This document shows positions 7,733 through 15,180 of a stretch of DNA of 52,886 nucleotides, one piece after another. Position 1 is the first letter of the stretch; each line of letters begins with the position of its first letter. Source of the DNA: an uncultured Mollicutes bacterium (GTDB lineage Bacteria; Bacillota_I; Bacilli_A; RF39; UBA660); the NCBI GenBank assembly GCA_947652375.1, contig CANTCS010000008.1, forward strand, positions 1-52,886, in the 5' to 3' direction. Made by a program: the position numbers and the translations under genes. The notes beneath the pieces were generated by a model, which saw only the letters and a program-made list of their open reading frames with translations, did not search any database and was not told the DNA's origin.

Positions 7733-8809
7733 ATGAAAATATGTGTTTATGCAATATCTAAAAACGAGGAAAAGTTTGTAAAACGCTGGTATGAAAGTAT
7801 GAAAGAAGCTGATGAAATCTATGTTCTAGATACAGGCTCAACTGATAATACTGTAGATGAATTAAAAAAATTAGGTGTTAATGTAAAAAAGGAAATTATT
7901 TCTCCATGGCGCTTTGATGTTGCTAGAAATAAATCTTTAGAATTAGTATCATTAGATGCCGATGTTTGTATATGTACTGACTTAGATGAAGTTTTTGTTA
8001 AAGGTTGGCGTAAAGAAATAGAAAAATATTGGACAAAAGATACAACAGATGCTCGCTATAATTATAATTGGTCCTTTGATGATTTTAATAACCCAAAAGT
8101 AAACTTCTACATTGAAAAAATGCATAATCGAAAAGATTTTACTTGGACTCACCCTGTTCATGAAGTACTAGCTTTCAAAGGAACTAATAAACATTCAATT
8201 ACAATTGATAGTATTACTCTAAATCATTATCCCGATCATCAAAAATCTCGTAGTTCTTATCTACCACTTTTAGAACTATCAGTTAAAGAAGATAAAGAAG
8301 ATGATCGTAATATGCATTATTTAGGAAGAGAATATATGTTTTATTCTCGATGGGATGATGCTATAAAAACTTTAAAAAGACATCTTAATTTAAAATCGGC
8401 TACATGGAAAGATGAACGAGCAGCCTCAATGCGGTTTATAGCCAGATCTTATAAAGCTAAAAAAGATTTTAAAAATGCTAAATACTGGTACAAAAAAGCT
8501 ATTAAGGAAGCCCCATACTTACGAGATGCATATGTTGAAAGAGCCCTGTTAGCCTATGAAGAAGATAATTATAAGTCCATTATAAAATACTGTCTCCAGG
8601 CTCTTAGAATAAAAGAACACCAAAAAGTATATATTAATGAAACATTCAGTTGGGATAATACAATTTATGATTTATTATCAATAGCCTATTACTATCAAAA
8701 AAATTATCTTTTAGCATTATATTTTGTAGAAATTGCATTAAAAATGAAACCAGATGATCAAAGATTAATTAATAATAAGCTTCTAATTGAACAAAAAATA
8801 AAGGATTAA
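7733..8809 (+). CDS. Family 2 glycosyltransferase with TPR-like C-terminus, 358 aa
   Basis: The start is ATG 7733, with AGGTGA just upstream; GTG 7724 would overlap that ribosome site. Residues 1-~200 are a GT-A glycosyltransferase: CVYAISKNEEKFVKRW, then LDTGSTDNT (nucleotide-sugar binding) and CTDLDE as the DXD-type metal motif. Residues ~205-358 are helical with TPR-like pairs (YLGREYMFYSRWDDAIKTLK; KKDFKNAKYWYKKAIKEAPY). This GT2-plus-TPR design is common in Firmicutes and probably acts on surface glycans or glycoproteins at the cytoplasmic face. The acceptor is unknown. Confidence 0.85.
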   Translation: MKICVYAISKNEEKFVKRWYESMKEADEIYVLDTGSTDNTVDELKKLGVNVKKEIISPWRFDVARNKSLELVSLDADVCICTDLDEVFVKGWRKEIEKYWTKDTTDARYNYNWSFDDFNNPKVNFYIEKMHNRKDFTWTHPVHEVLAFKGTNKHSITIDSITLNHYPDHQKSRSSYLPLLELSVKEDKEDDRNMHYLGREYMFYSRWDDAIKTLKRHLNLKSATWKDERAASMRFIARSYKAKKDFKNAKYWYKKAIKEAPYLRDAYVERALLAYEEDNYKSIIKYCLQALRIKEHQKVYINETFSWDNTIYDLLSIAYYYQKNYLLALYFVEIALKMKPDDQRLINNKLLIEQKIKD

Positions 8810-8825
8810 ATAAATTCTTTATTTT
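8795..8825. terminator. Bidirectional terminator between convergent genes
   Basis: AAAATAAAGGATT (8795-8807) pairs with AATTCTTTATTTT (8813-8825) with one mismatch and a five-base loop. It lies between the convergent genes ending at 8809 and 8832. Confidence 0.55.
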
Positions 8826-8831
8826 AATTAT

Positions 8832-9701
8832 CTAAAAATATAAATCTAATTTCTTATCTTTATATCTTTCATATATTTTATTCCAAATTTCACTTTCAAC
8901 AAAACGCGCTTTTTTAGGATGCATCAAATATCTTACAGTAAACAAAATATAATTATTAACTATTTTTGTATAAATAACAGGATTATAATTATTAAAATAA
9001 ACTCTATTTTCAAAATTAACATTCTTTACTTGATTTTTCATCTTTATTGGAATATTTTTTATGATATCAATACTATTTATTATCTTATAAATTTCTTGTT
9101 TATTTTTATTTAAATCACTATCTAGTATAATTTTAATATTTAATTCACTCCAAATATATTTAAAACCTTTATTTATATTTCTAATTGGCTTACTAAATAC
9201 AAAAGAATTTGGAAAATTAACAACAACTCCTGTCGATTGACCATTTTCTTCCTTAGTCGAAACTTCTAAAATCTCAAAATCTAAAGCAGAGATATTCATA
9301 ACATCACCTTTAATTTCATCTATTTGAATTCTATCCTCTACTTTAAAAGGTTTTCTAAATTTAATATATATCCCACAAAAAAAGTTCAAAATTATTTCTC
9401 TTAAAGCTATCGTCATAGCAGCAGATAAAACCGAGATTAAAGTCATTAAATTTTTAATATATTCTGCCCATAATAATAACAAAAATAAAACTTCAAAAAT
9501 ATTAATTAAAATTTGAAAAGTTTGATTTAAAACATACTCACTTCTACCTGTCATCTTTCTTTTTATAATCATTTTAACAATAATTTTTATTAAATAGAAT
9601 AACAAAAATATTAAAATAGTTAATAAAATAACAGAAACAAAATTCTCATTAATTGTAGTAATCTCACTTATATATTTACAAAAATTTGAATATAATTTCA
9701 T
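8832..9701 (-). CDS. MscS-family mechanosensitive ion channel, 289 aa
   Basis: Three hydrophobic segments lie at roughly 20-45, 68-88 and 90-115. The last runs into the pore-helix/beta-domain junction (ALREIILNFFCGIYIKFRKP followed by FKVEDRIQIDEIKGDVMNIS), the family signature. The C-terminal ~170 residues match the MscS cytoplasmic vestibule. The length equals E. coli MscS (286 residues). It should gate solute efflux on hypo-osmotic shock. An AAGGTGG ribosome site precedes the ATG. Confidence 0.85.
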   Translation of the reverse strand: MKLYSNFCKYISEITTINENFVSVILLTILIFLLFYLIKIIVKMIIKRKMTGRSEYVLNQTFQILINIFEVLFLLLLWAEYIKNLMTLISVLSAAMTIALREIILNFFCGIYIKFRKPFKVEDRIQIDEIKGDVMNISALDFEILEVSTKEENGQSTGVVVNFPNSFVFSKPIRNINKGFKYIWSELNIKIILDSDLNKNKQEIYKIINSIDIIKNIPIKMKNQVKNVNFENRVYFNNYNPVIYTKIVNNYILFTVRYLMHPKKARFVESEIWNKIYERYKDKKLDLYF

Positions 9702-9808
9702 TTTCCACCTTCTTCTATATTATTATTCTATGAATAAATAAAGATTTTACTCTAAATTAACTAATTTATCTTAAAATTATGATAATATATTTAAAAAGGA
9801 GTAATTTT

Positions 9809-10396
9809 ATGAATTTTAATATAGAATTTCAATATAATTCTCAAGTAATTATCACTTATTTTCTAATTTCTCTAACTGCTTGTTTTTTAAATTATTTATC
9901 TCATGGCAAAAGTAACAAGCTTTTATTCACCTCTTATCGCTCATCACCACTCAACCCCCTAACATATTTAAGATTATTTACTCATAGCATTGGTCATAAT
10001 AATTGGGACCACTTTGTTAGTAATTTTTTAATAATTTTATTAATAGGACCAATGATTGAAGAAAAATTTGGTAGTCTTAATTTACTAATTATGTTAATAA
10101 CAACATCTCTAATCGTCGCATTAGTTAATATTTTAATACATAATTATATAATTTGTGGTGCTAGTAGTAATGCTTTTATGTTAATTGTCTTAAGCTCATT
10201 TGCAAATATTACACAAAAAAAAATTCCAATTACTTTAGTTTTAATTTGTCTTTTCTACATTTTAACCGAAATTAAAAAAAGCATTTTTGATAGAAATAAA
10301 AAAATTTATTACTCAGGACACATTCTAGGAGCCGTATGTGGAATTGTTTTTGGCCTTATTACTATTTATTATCCTCAATATTTATTCTTTAACTAA
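9809..10396 (+). CDS. Rhomboid-family intramembrane protease, 195 aa
   Basis: The start is ATG 9809 with AAGGAG upstream. It has six or so membrane segments. The conserved H-x3-H-x3-N pattern appears as HNNWDHFVSN (~63-72). The serine motif is GASS (Ser119), in place of the canonical GxSG, and the catalytic His lies in SGHILGA (His171). The Ser-His dyad is therefore complete, but the second Gly of GxSG is Ser. Substrates are unknown; collagen-like or pilus components in this window are possible but untested. trpS follows on the same strand after 51 bases. Confidence 0.85.
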   Translation: MNFNIEFQYNSQVIITYFLISLTACFLNYLSHGKSNKLLFTSYRSSPLNPLTYLRLFTHSIGHNNWDHFVSNFLIILLIGPMIEEKFGSLNLLIMLITTSLIVALVNILIHNYIICGASSNAFMLIVLSSFANITQKKIPITLVLICLFYILTEIKKSIFDRNKKIYYSGHILGAVCGIVFGLITIYYPQYLFFN

Positions 10397-10447
10397 TATT
10401 TCTATTGAGAAAAAAATGTGATAAAATATTTAAAGGAAGTGAATTTT

Positions 10448-11452
10448 ATGAAAAAAATTATACTCACTGGTTTAAGACCAACTGGAAACTTACACTTAGG
10501 ACATTATTTTGGTGCAGGTCAAAATTATTTAAAAATGCAAAATGATTATGATTTTTATTTAGAAATAGCCGATGTTCAAGCTTTAACTGATAACTTTGAT
10601 AATCCTGAAAAAGTTAGAAAAAATGTTTACGAGATAACTAAAGATTTACTAGCAATAGGACTAGATCCCAATAAAGTACATTTTTTCATCCAATCTCAAA
10701 TACCAGAAATTGCTGAATTAACTGTTTTTTATAGTAATCTAGTTACTGTATCTAGGCTCCAAAGAAATCCTACTGTAAAAAACGAAATAGCCCAAAAAAA
10801 AGAATTATTTGGAACTAATGGAGAAAGTATTACCTATGGTTTTCTAGGTTATCCTGTCTCACAAGCTGCAGATATAACTGTTTTTGATGGTGAATTAATT
10901 CCTGTTGGCGATGACCAATTACCTTTATTAGAGCAATGTCGCGAAATAGTTCGTAAGTTTAACTCTATCTATGGTGATATTTTAAAAGAACCTCAACAAG
11001 TATTAAGTTCTTCTACAAGAGTTAAAGGACTAGATGGTAATGAAAAAATGGGCAAAAGTCTTGGAAATGCTATTTATTTAATAGATGATGAAGAAACAAT
11101 TAATAAAAAAATCATGAATGCTATAACAGATACCAACAAAATAAAAAAAGATGACCCAGCTGACCCAGAAAAATGTATGGTCTATTATTACCACAATTTA
11201 GTTAACACCACAGAAAATACTAATAAAGTTTGTAGTGAGTGTAAAAAAGGAGCAAGAGGTTGTGTTACTTGCAAAAAAGAACTTATTAAAGCCATGAATG
11301 ATTTCTTAAATCCTATAAAAGAAAAACGAAAACATTACGAAGAACATCCCGAATTAGTAACAGAAATTTTAAACAAAGGAACAATGGAAGCTCAAATTAA
11401 AGCCAAAAATACTATGAAAAAAATAAAAGAAGCTATGAAAATAAATTATTAA
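10448..11452 (+). CDS. trpS: Tryptophanyl-tRNA synthetase, 334 aa
   Basis: This class I synthetase charges tRNA-Trp. The HIGH-type motif is LHLGH (15-19) after GLRPTGN, and the KMSKS-type loop is KMGKS (~200). An insertion near residue 260-280 holds CSECKKGARGCVTC, two Cys pairs that may bind zinc and occur in one TrpS subgroup. ATG 10448 is chosen because AAAGGAAGTG is upstream; an in-frame GTG at 10418 has no ribosome site. No T-box leader fits in the 51-base gap after the rhomboid gene. The length is normal for bacterial TrpS. Confidence 0.95.
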   Translation: MKKIILTGLRPTGNLHLGHYFGAGQNYLKMQNDYDFYLEIADVQALTDNFDNPEKVRKNVYEITKDLLAIGLDPNKVHFFIQSQIPEIAELTVFYSNLVTVSRLQRNPTVKNEIAQKKELFGTNGESITYGFLGYPVSQAADITVFDGELIPVGDDQLPLLEQCREIVRKFNSIYGDILKEPQQVLSSSTRVKGLDGNEKMGKSLGNAIYLIDDEETINKKIMNAITDTNKIKKDDPADPEKCMVYYYHNLVNTTENTNKVCSECKKGARGCVTCKKELIKAMNDFLNPIKEKRKHYEEHPELVTEILNKGTMEAQIKAKNTMKKIKEAMKINY

Positions 11453-11474
11453 AAATATTTTCATAGTTTTTTTT
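11433..11474 (+). terminator. Rho-independent terminator of trpS
   Basis: CTATGAAAATA (11433-11443) and TATTTTCATAG (11456-11466) pair perfectly over 11 bases, followed by eight T. The stop codon lies in the loop, so the left arm is coding. Confidence 0.85.
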
Positions 11475-11487
11475 GAGAGTGTAAGTT

Positions 11488-11542
11488 AGTGTAAAATAAA
11501 ATGTGTAAGTTAGTAAAAAAACTACACATTTTATTTTACACT
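11488..11542. repeat. Perfect 20-bp inverted repeat between trpS and the ligase gene
   Basis: The arms at 11488-11507 and 11523-11542 are exact reverse complements around a 15-base loop. The 12-base word GTGTAAGTTAGT occurs at 11479-11490 and again at 11503-11514. It lies between convergent genes and could end transcription from the minus side, although no T-run directly follows the stem. It comes after trpS already has its own terminator, so another role is possible. Confidence 0.6.
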
Positions 11543-11550
11543 ATTAATTT

Positions 11551-12441
11551 TTATTTATCTTCTTCTCTAAAAACCGGTTGTCGCAAATAATTATTTTTAC
11601 TTCTTTCCATATATTCTACATAGCATTTATACTTAGGCTCTATATAATTTGCAACAATCAAATAGTTTTCAAAAACCGAACTATTTTTTATTTTACTATT
11701 AATAACCTTTTTATATAAAGAAACCTTACTAGAAATAACTACCTTACCTACAAAATACAATTTTCTATTTTTAATCTCACCTAATAAAACTGACATAACA
11801 TTTTTATCTGAAATGACATATCCACCAATATAAAATGATGCTACTTGCCAATTTTTAATCTTAATCCATTCTTTGCTTCTAGTTTCAATAAAATATTTAC
11901 TATCCTTCTTCTTCGCAACAATACCCTCTAATCCAATTTTTTTTATTTTATTAAATAAAGCTTTTCCATTATTTTCTATATATTTATTTTTCATAAAAAA
12001 TTCATTATCATCATAACATGATAAAAATTTTTTTCTCTCCATTAATCTTAAATTAGTGATATCTTTATTCTGATATAAAATATCAAAACAAATAAATATT
12101 ACTGGATTATTTTTACTTTGATATTCTATTTTTATTTTATTTTTTAAATGTGTTCTTTCCTGTAATTTTTGAAAAGATGGAACTCCATCTTGAAAAGATA
12201 CTATTTCTCCATCAAAAATAACTTTATCTTTTATAAATTTTTTTATAGCTTGAAGTTCTGGATATAAATAAGTAATATCCTTTCCATGTCTATTCTTTAT
12301 TACTAAACTACTTTTATCAATAAAGATTAACGCTCTCGTTCCATCAAATTTTACTTCGAAAATATAATCAGTTGAATCAAAAGCCTTTTTCTCTTCAGAA
12401 AGTAACATCGGCTCAAAATATTTTCTATCAAATAAATCCAT
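11551..12441 (-). CDS. ATP-dependent DNA ligase of the LigD type (ligase domain only), 296 aa
   Basis: Residues ~1-195 form the adenylation domain: EVKFDGTRA supplies the nucleophile Lys31 (motif KxDG), with NRHGKDIT (motif Ia-like), FDGEIV (motif III), GLEGIVAKKKD (motif IV) and SKEWIKIKNW (motif V). Residues ~200-296 fit an OB fold. It seals nicks in non-homologous end joining. It lacks the polymerase and nuclease domains of mycobacterial LigD. The start ATG directly follows the Ku stop, so the two are translationally coupled. Confidence 0.9.
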   Translation of the reverse strand: MDLFDRKYFEPMLLSEEKKAFDSTDYIFEVKFDGTRALIFIDKSSLVIKNRHGKDITYLYPELQAIKKFIKDKVIFDGEIVSFQDGVPSFQKLQERTHLKNKIKIEYQSKNNPVIFICFDILYQNKDITNLRLMERKKFLSCYDDNEFFMKNKYIENNGKALFNKIKKIGLEGIVAKKKDSKYFIETRSKEWIKIKNWQVASFYIGGYVISDKNVMSVLLGEIKNRKLYFVGKVVISSKVSLYKKVINSKIKNSSVFENYLIVANYIEPKYKCYVEYMERSKNNYLRQPVFREEDK

Positions 12442-13185
12442 TTACTTTTTTAAACTCTTCTCAAGTGCCTCTAGTAAATCTGACACTTGTTCTTTCTGTT
12501 TCTTTTTACTCTTCTTTATCGTCTTACCATTTAACTTATCTTCAATAGCTTGTCTTATATTATCTTGATACTCATCACGATACTTTTCTGGCTCAAATTT
12601 TCCACTTCCCTCTTCTATTAGACGGATAGCTAAATCTAATTCCTTACTATTAACTTTAGCAACTTTATTTGCATCTTCTAAATTAACCTCTTCTTCAAAA
12701 AATAAAGTTGTCATAATAATACCATAATTAGTAAATCTTAAAATACAATAATAAAACTTACTACCAATTACCGTCTTTGCAAGAGCAACTTTTTTAGTTT
12801 TTTTTAGTGCTTCTAAAAAAAGATTATACGCTTTCCCACCTTTTTCTGTTTCTAACATATAACTTTTCTCAAAATATACAGGATCAATTTCACTAATATT
12901 AACAAAAGAAACTATCTCAATTTCTTTTTCATTCTCTGGTTTAAGTTTATTAAGCTCTTCTTTCTTAAAAGTTAAATAATTATCCTTTTCATATTCATAC
13001 CCTTTAATTATATTATCTTCTAATACTTTTTTCTTACAATGCTCACAATATTTAATATATTTTATTCTTTTTAAACATTTATCATGTAACTGATTAAAAG
13101 AAGTATCATTATTTTTAATTAAAGGATTCATAATTATAGGAATATTAACAAGTCCAAAAGAAATAGTACTATGAATATTTGGCAT
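12442..13185 (-). CDS. ku: Ku protein, non-homologous end joining, 247 aa
   Basis: Homodimeric bacterial Ku forms a ring on double-strand break ends and recruits the ligase encoded next to it. The N-terminus (MPNIHSTISFGLVNIPI) and the core (CLKRIKYIKYCEHCKKKVLE, then GYEYEKDNYL) are typical. CxxC is formed by CEHC. The C-terminal ~40 residues are Lys-rich, as in many bacterial Ku proteins that bind DNA and ligase. The start is ATG 13185, five bases after AGGTGA; an upstream in-frame start at 13212 lacks a ribosome site. Confidence 0.93.
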   Translation of the reverse strand: MPNIHSTISFGLVNIPIIMNPLIKNNDTSFNQLHDKCLKRIKYIKYCEHCKKKVLEDNIIKGYEYEKDNYLTFKKEELNKLKPENEKEIEIVSFVNISEIDPVYFEKSYMLETEKGGKAYNLFLEALKKTKKVALAKTVIGSKFYYCILRFTNYGIIMTTLFFEEEVNLEDANKVAKVNSKELDLAIRLIEEGSGKFEPEKYRDEYQDNIRQAIEDKLNGKTIKKSKKKQKEQVSDLLEALEKSLKK

Positions 13186-13295
13186 TCTATCACCTAATAA
13201 TATTTTAACCAAAAATATATTTTAAATACCCAAATAAAAATAGTCATTAATTTTCTTATAATTTTTAAACTTTAGAACCTCTCACTCTTAAAAAT

Positions 13296-13345
13296 TTCTC
13301 TATATATTTAACTTTTAAAATTCTTTATATATTTAACTTTTAAAT
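13296..13345. repeat. 25-bp tandem duplication upstream of ku
   Basis: 13296-13320 and 13321-13345 differ at two of 25 positions (core TATATATTTAACTTTTAAA). It lies in the 165-base gap between the Ku start and the gene ending at 13378, so it may carry promoter or operator elements for the ku-ligase operon. Confidence 0.5.
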
Positions 13346-13377
13346 TCATTATCTATTAAAAAAATAACTATCTAAAT

Positions 13378-14004
13378 TTAAGTAAGTTTTATAATATCAT
13401 ATAGTTTATTATATTTTTGACTATAATTATTTTTTATATCATTTACTAAAAAAGCATATTTCTTATGAATAGTTATCTTATCATTATATAATTCAGCATA
13501 TAAATAATTAATTTCATCGTAATTTTTTTGACTATACATATACTTTAATTCTGATAATAAATTATTTCTTATTTTTCTCTCCTCACGTGTTAAAAATTCC
13601 ATTTGAGAATAACTCTTTAAAATTTCAAAATCAAACTTTTCTTCTTTATAATCTAAACATTCATCAATTACCGCTTCTTCTTCATCAAGTAATAAATTAC
13701 TACTTTTTATAACCTCTCCACAATTATTAAACTCTAAAGCAATAACTCTACTTAAATCAGTTATTAAAAGTGCATATTTAATTTTCTTCCCATTTTCTAA
13801 AGTCGTTTTATTATCTATTTTTTCAAGCAACAATTTAGAAATCTTTATTTTATTATTTGAAATTTGCTCCAACTTTTTTTTATTTGTTCTTAAAATAGGT
13901 ATCTTTTGAATTGTTAATAATGTATCCTCTTTCTTCCATTCATAAAATTCATAACTTCTTTCATCATTACAAAAATTTAACACTATATCATAAGTATATT
14001 TCAT
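13378..14004 (-). CDS. Hypothetical cytoplasmic protein, 208 aa
   Basis: No membrane segment or signal peptide. The N-terminus (MKYTYDIVLNFCNDERSYEF, then YEWKKEDTL) has the look of a Firmicute family of unknown function that begins YDV.N... FYEW..D (DUF3603-like); I make that link from memory with low certainty. Its start overlaps the stop of the small membrane protein gene by four bases (ATGA), so the two are one operon. Function is unknown. Confidence 0.6.
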   Translation of the reverse strand: MKYTYDIVLNFCNDERSYEFYEWKKEDTLLTIQKIPILRTNKKKLEQISNNKIKISKLLLEKIDNKTTLENGKKIKYALLITDLSRVIALEFNNCGEVIKSSNLLLDEEEAVIDECLDYKEEKFDFEILKSYSQMEFLTREERKIRNNLLSELKYMYSQKNYDEINYLYAELYNDKITIHKKYAFLVNDIKNNYSQKYNKLYDIIKLT

Positions 14005-14207
14005 TTAATTCTCCTTTTCTTTAACAATATTAACATAATTATAAAACCGCAAAAAAAACTCAAACATTCTATACTTGTAAAAATAAATTCTAAATATTCA
14101 TAAATATTATATCCAAAAGAAAATAAATTTATGTATACTATCATAAATGTTAAGCCTAAAACCATCATACAAAAACTGACTAAAAAAAGTAAAATTCTAA
14201 GTACCAT
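14001..14207 (-). CDS. Small two-helix membrane protein, 68 aa
   Basis: Two hydrophobic segments (~2-28 and ~38-62) with a short loop and a basic C-terminus (KKRRIK) put both ends inside. The stop overlaps the next start as ATGA. No family is recognised. No clear ribosome site is seen before the ATG. Confidence 0.55.
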   Translation of the reverse strand: MVLRILLFLVSFCMMVLGLTFMIVYINLFSFGYNIYEYLEFIFTSIECLSFFCGFIIMLILLKKRRIK

Positions 14208-14307
14208 ACAAAATTATATTTTTAACAAGGCCTAAATATGAAAATAACTAAGCAAATATTATTGTTAAACCATTCTCAAAAATTCATTTAAATATAGAAT
14301 ACATAAC

Positions 14308-14388
14308 TTTAAAATAAAAAGGCTATTTCAAATAAATAATTTTATCTAAATTTAAATAAAGAAAATCATTTTACTAACTTTCTTTTTT
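14308..14388 (+). repeat. ~80-bp direct repeat, copy 1
   Basis: It matches 15093-15172 at roughly 88% over 80 bases, with a perfect core TTTCAAATAAATAATTTTAT. Both copies end in AAAGAAA ... TTTCTTTTTT, a terminator-like hairpin. The two copies flank the small gene 14586-14918. Confidence 0.65.
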
Positions 14389-14418
14389 CTACAAAAAGTT
14401 TTGTTTCTAACTAAAAAT

Positions 14419-14477
14419 CTTTATTTATAGGTATATATCAAAAAAAATAGTCTTTTTACTACAAATTTACTACTTTG
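14419..14477 (-). repeat. Dispersed ~60-bp intergenic element, copy 2
   Basis: On the minus strand it reads AAAGTAGTAAATTTGTAGTA at the start and CTATAAATAAAG at the end, in the same order and spacing as 5027-5087 and similar to 15044-15105. Confidence 0.5.
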
Positions 14478-14529
14478 TAAAATAGAAATGAAGTTTAATT
14501 TATGCTTAATTATCATTTTTAATAGAAAT

Positions 14530-14558
14530 TTGAATTTATATAAAAAATATTTTATAAT
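14530..14558 (+). promoter_or_regulatory. Sigma-A-type promoter for the 14586 gene
   Basis: TTGAAT (14530-14535) and TATAAT (14553-14558) are separated by 17 bases. AAAGGAG follows at 14572-14578. Confidence 0.65.
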
Positions 14559-14585
14559 TTAAGTATATGAGAAAGGAGTTTTTAT

Positions 14586-14918
14586 ATAGTTAGATTATCA
14601 AAATTTAAAAAAATATTCTTTAATAAAAAAAGAAATTTGGGAAAAAAACAAAATGAGAGGAATAGTATTTTAGGAGCAACGCCTTTTGAAAAAGAAACTG
14701 ACTATAAAATTGAGAAATATTCACCACTTTCATATCCCTTAGGAAAAAATAAATGTTTGAGTGATGAAAGTATAAAAGAAGCAATTCATAATATCCCAGA
14801 TATAAATGATGAAATAAAACTAAAACAAATGAGTAAAACAGATTTTTATCAATTAAGTTATATGGACTGTTTGCCTAACAAAAGAACTAAAAAACTTATA
14901 AAACAGAGAAAAAATTAA
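14586..14918 (+). CDS. Hypothetical basic protein, 110 aa, apparent ATA start
   Basis: Promoter and ribosome site are both strong, but no ATG, GTG or TTG lies at a proper distance. ATA at 14586 sits seven bases after AAAGGAG and opens the frame VRLSKFKKIFFNKKRNLGKK. The only conventional start in frame, TTG 14637, is ~58 bases from the ribosome site. The product has a Lys/Arg-rich N-terminus, a mid part FEKETDYKIEKYSPLSYPLG and a basic tail; no membrane segment and no known domain. Either a rare ATA start is used or the start codon has mutated. It is flanked by the ~80-bp direct repeats. Confidence 0.5.
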   Translation: MVRLSKFKKIFFNKKRNLGKKQNERNSILGATPFEKETDYKIEKYSPLSYPLGKNKCLSDESIKEAIHNIPDINDEIKLKQMSKTDFYQLSYMDCLPNKRTKKLIKQRKN

Positions 14919-15043
14919 ATTAATAACAAATAGTAATGCATTAAATATGAATAAGCTACATGCTTCATTATTTTTCGTTTATTTACTAGCAAATATTTTC
15001 TTTAAGATTTAAAAAATTCCTTGAAGAATTTAAAACTTCTATA

Positions 15044-15105
15044 AAAAGTAGTAAATTAGTAGCAAAATAGATATCAAATAATTCATATATTATTTAAAAT
15101 AAAAG
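15044..15105 (+). repeat. Dispersed ~60-bp intergenic element, copy 3
   Basis: It contains two direct 11-base half-units, AGTAGTAAATT and AGTAGCAAAAT, and ends in TTAAAATAAAAG, where it runs into the second ~80-bp repeat. The first 27 bases match 5027-5053 at 24 positions. Confidence 0.5.
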
Positions 15106-15172
15106 CGTGTTTCAAATAAATAATTTTATCTAAATTAAAAAAAGAAAATTATCTTACTAACTTTCTTTTTTT
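15093..15172 (+). repeat. ~80-bp direct repeat, copy 2, with bidirectional terminator
   Basis: Same sequence family as 14308-14388. The AAAGAAA/TTTCTTT hairpin, flanked by A and T runs, lies nine bases beyond the rmuC stop and probably ends rmuC transcription from the minus strand. Confidence 0.6.
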
Positions 15173-15180
15173 AATAAAAA

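Larger units (their letters stand above)
14208..14529. other. Gene-free AT-rich stretch holding repeats
   Basis: No credible reading frame. It carries one copy of an ~80-bp repeat (14308-14388) and one minus-strand copy of a ~60-bp element (14419-14477), listed separately. Confidence 0.6.

Noticed and set aside
10397..10447. T-box riboswitch before trpS
   Set aside because: The gap is only 51 bases and contains no specifier stem or T-box sequence.
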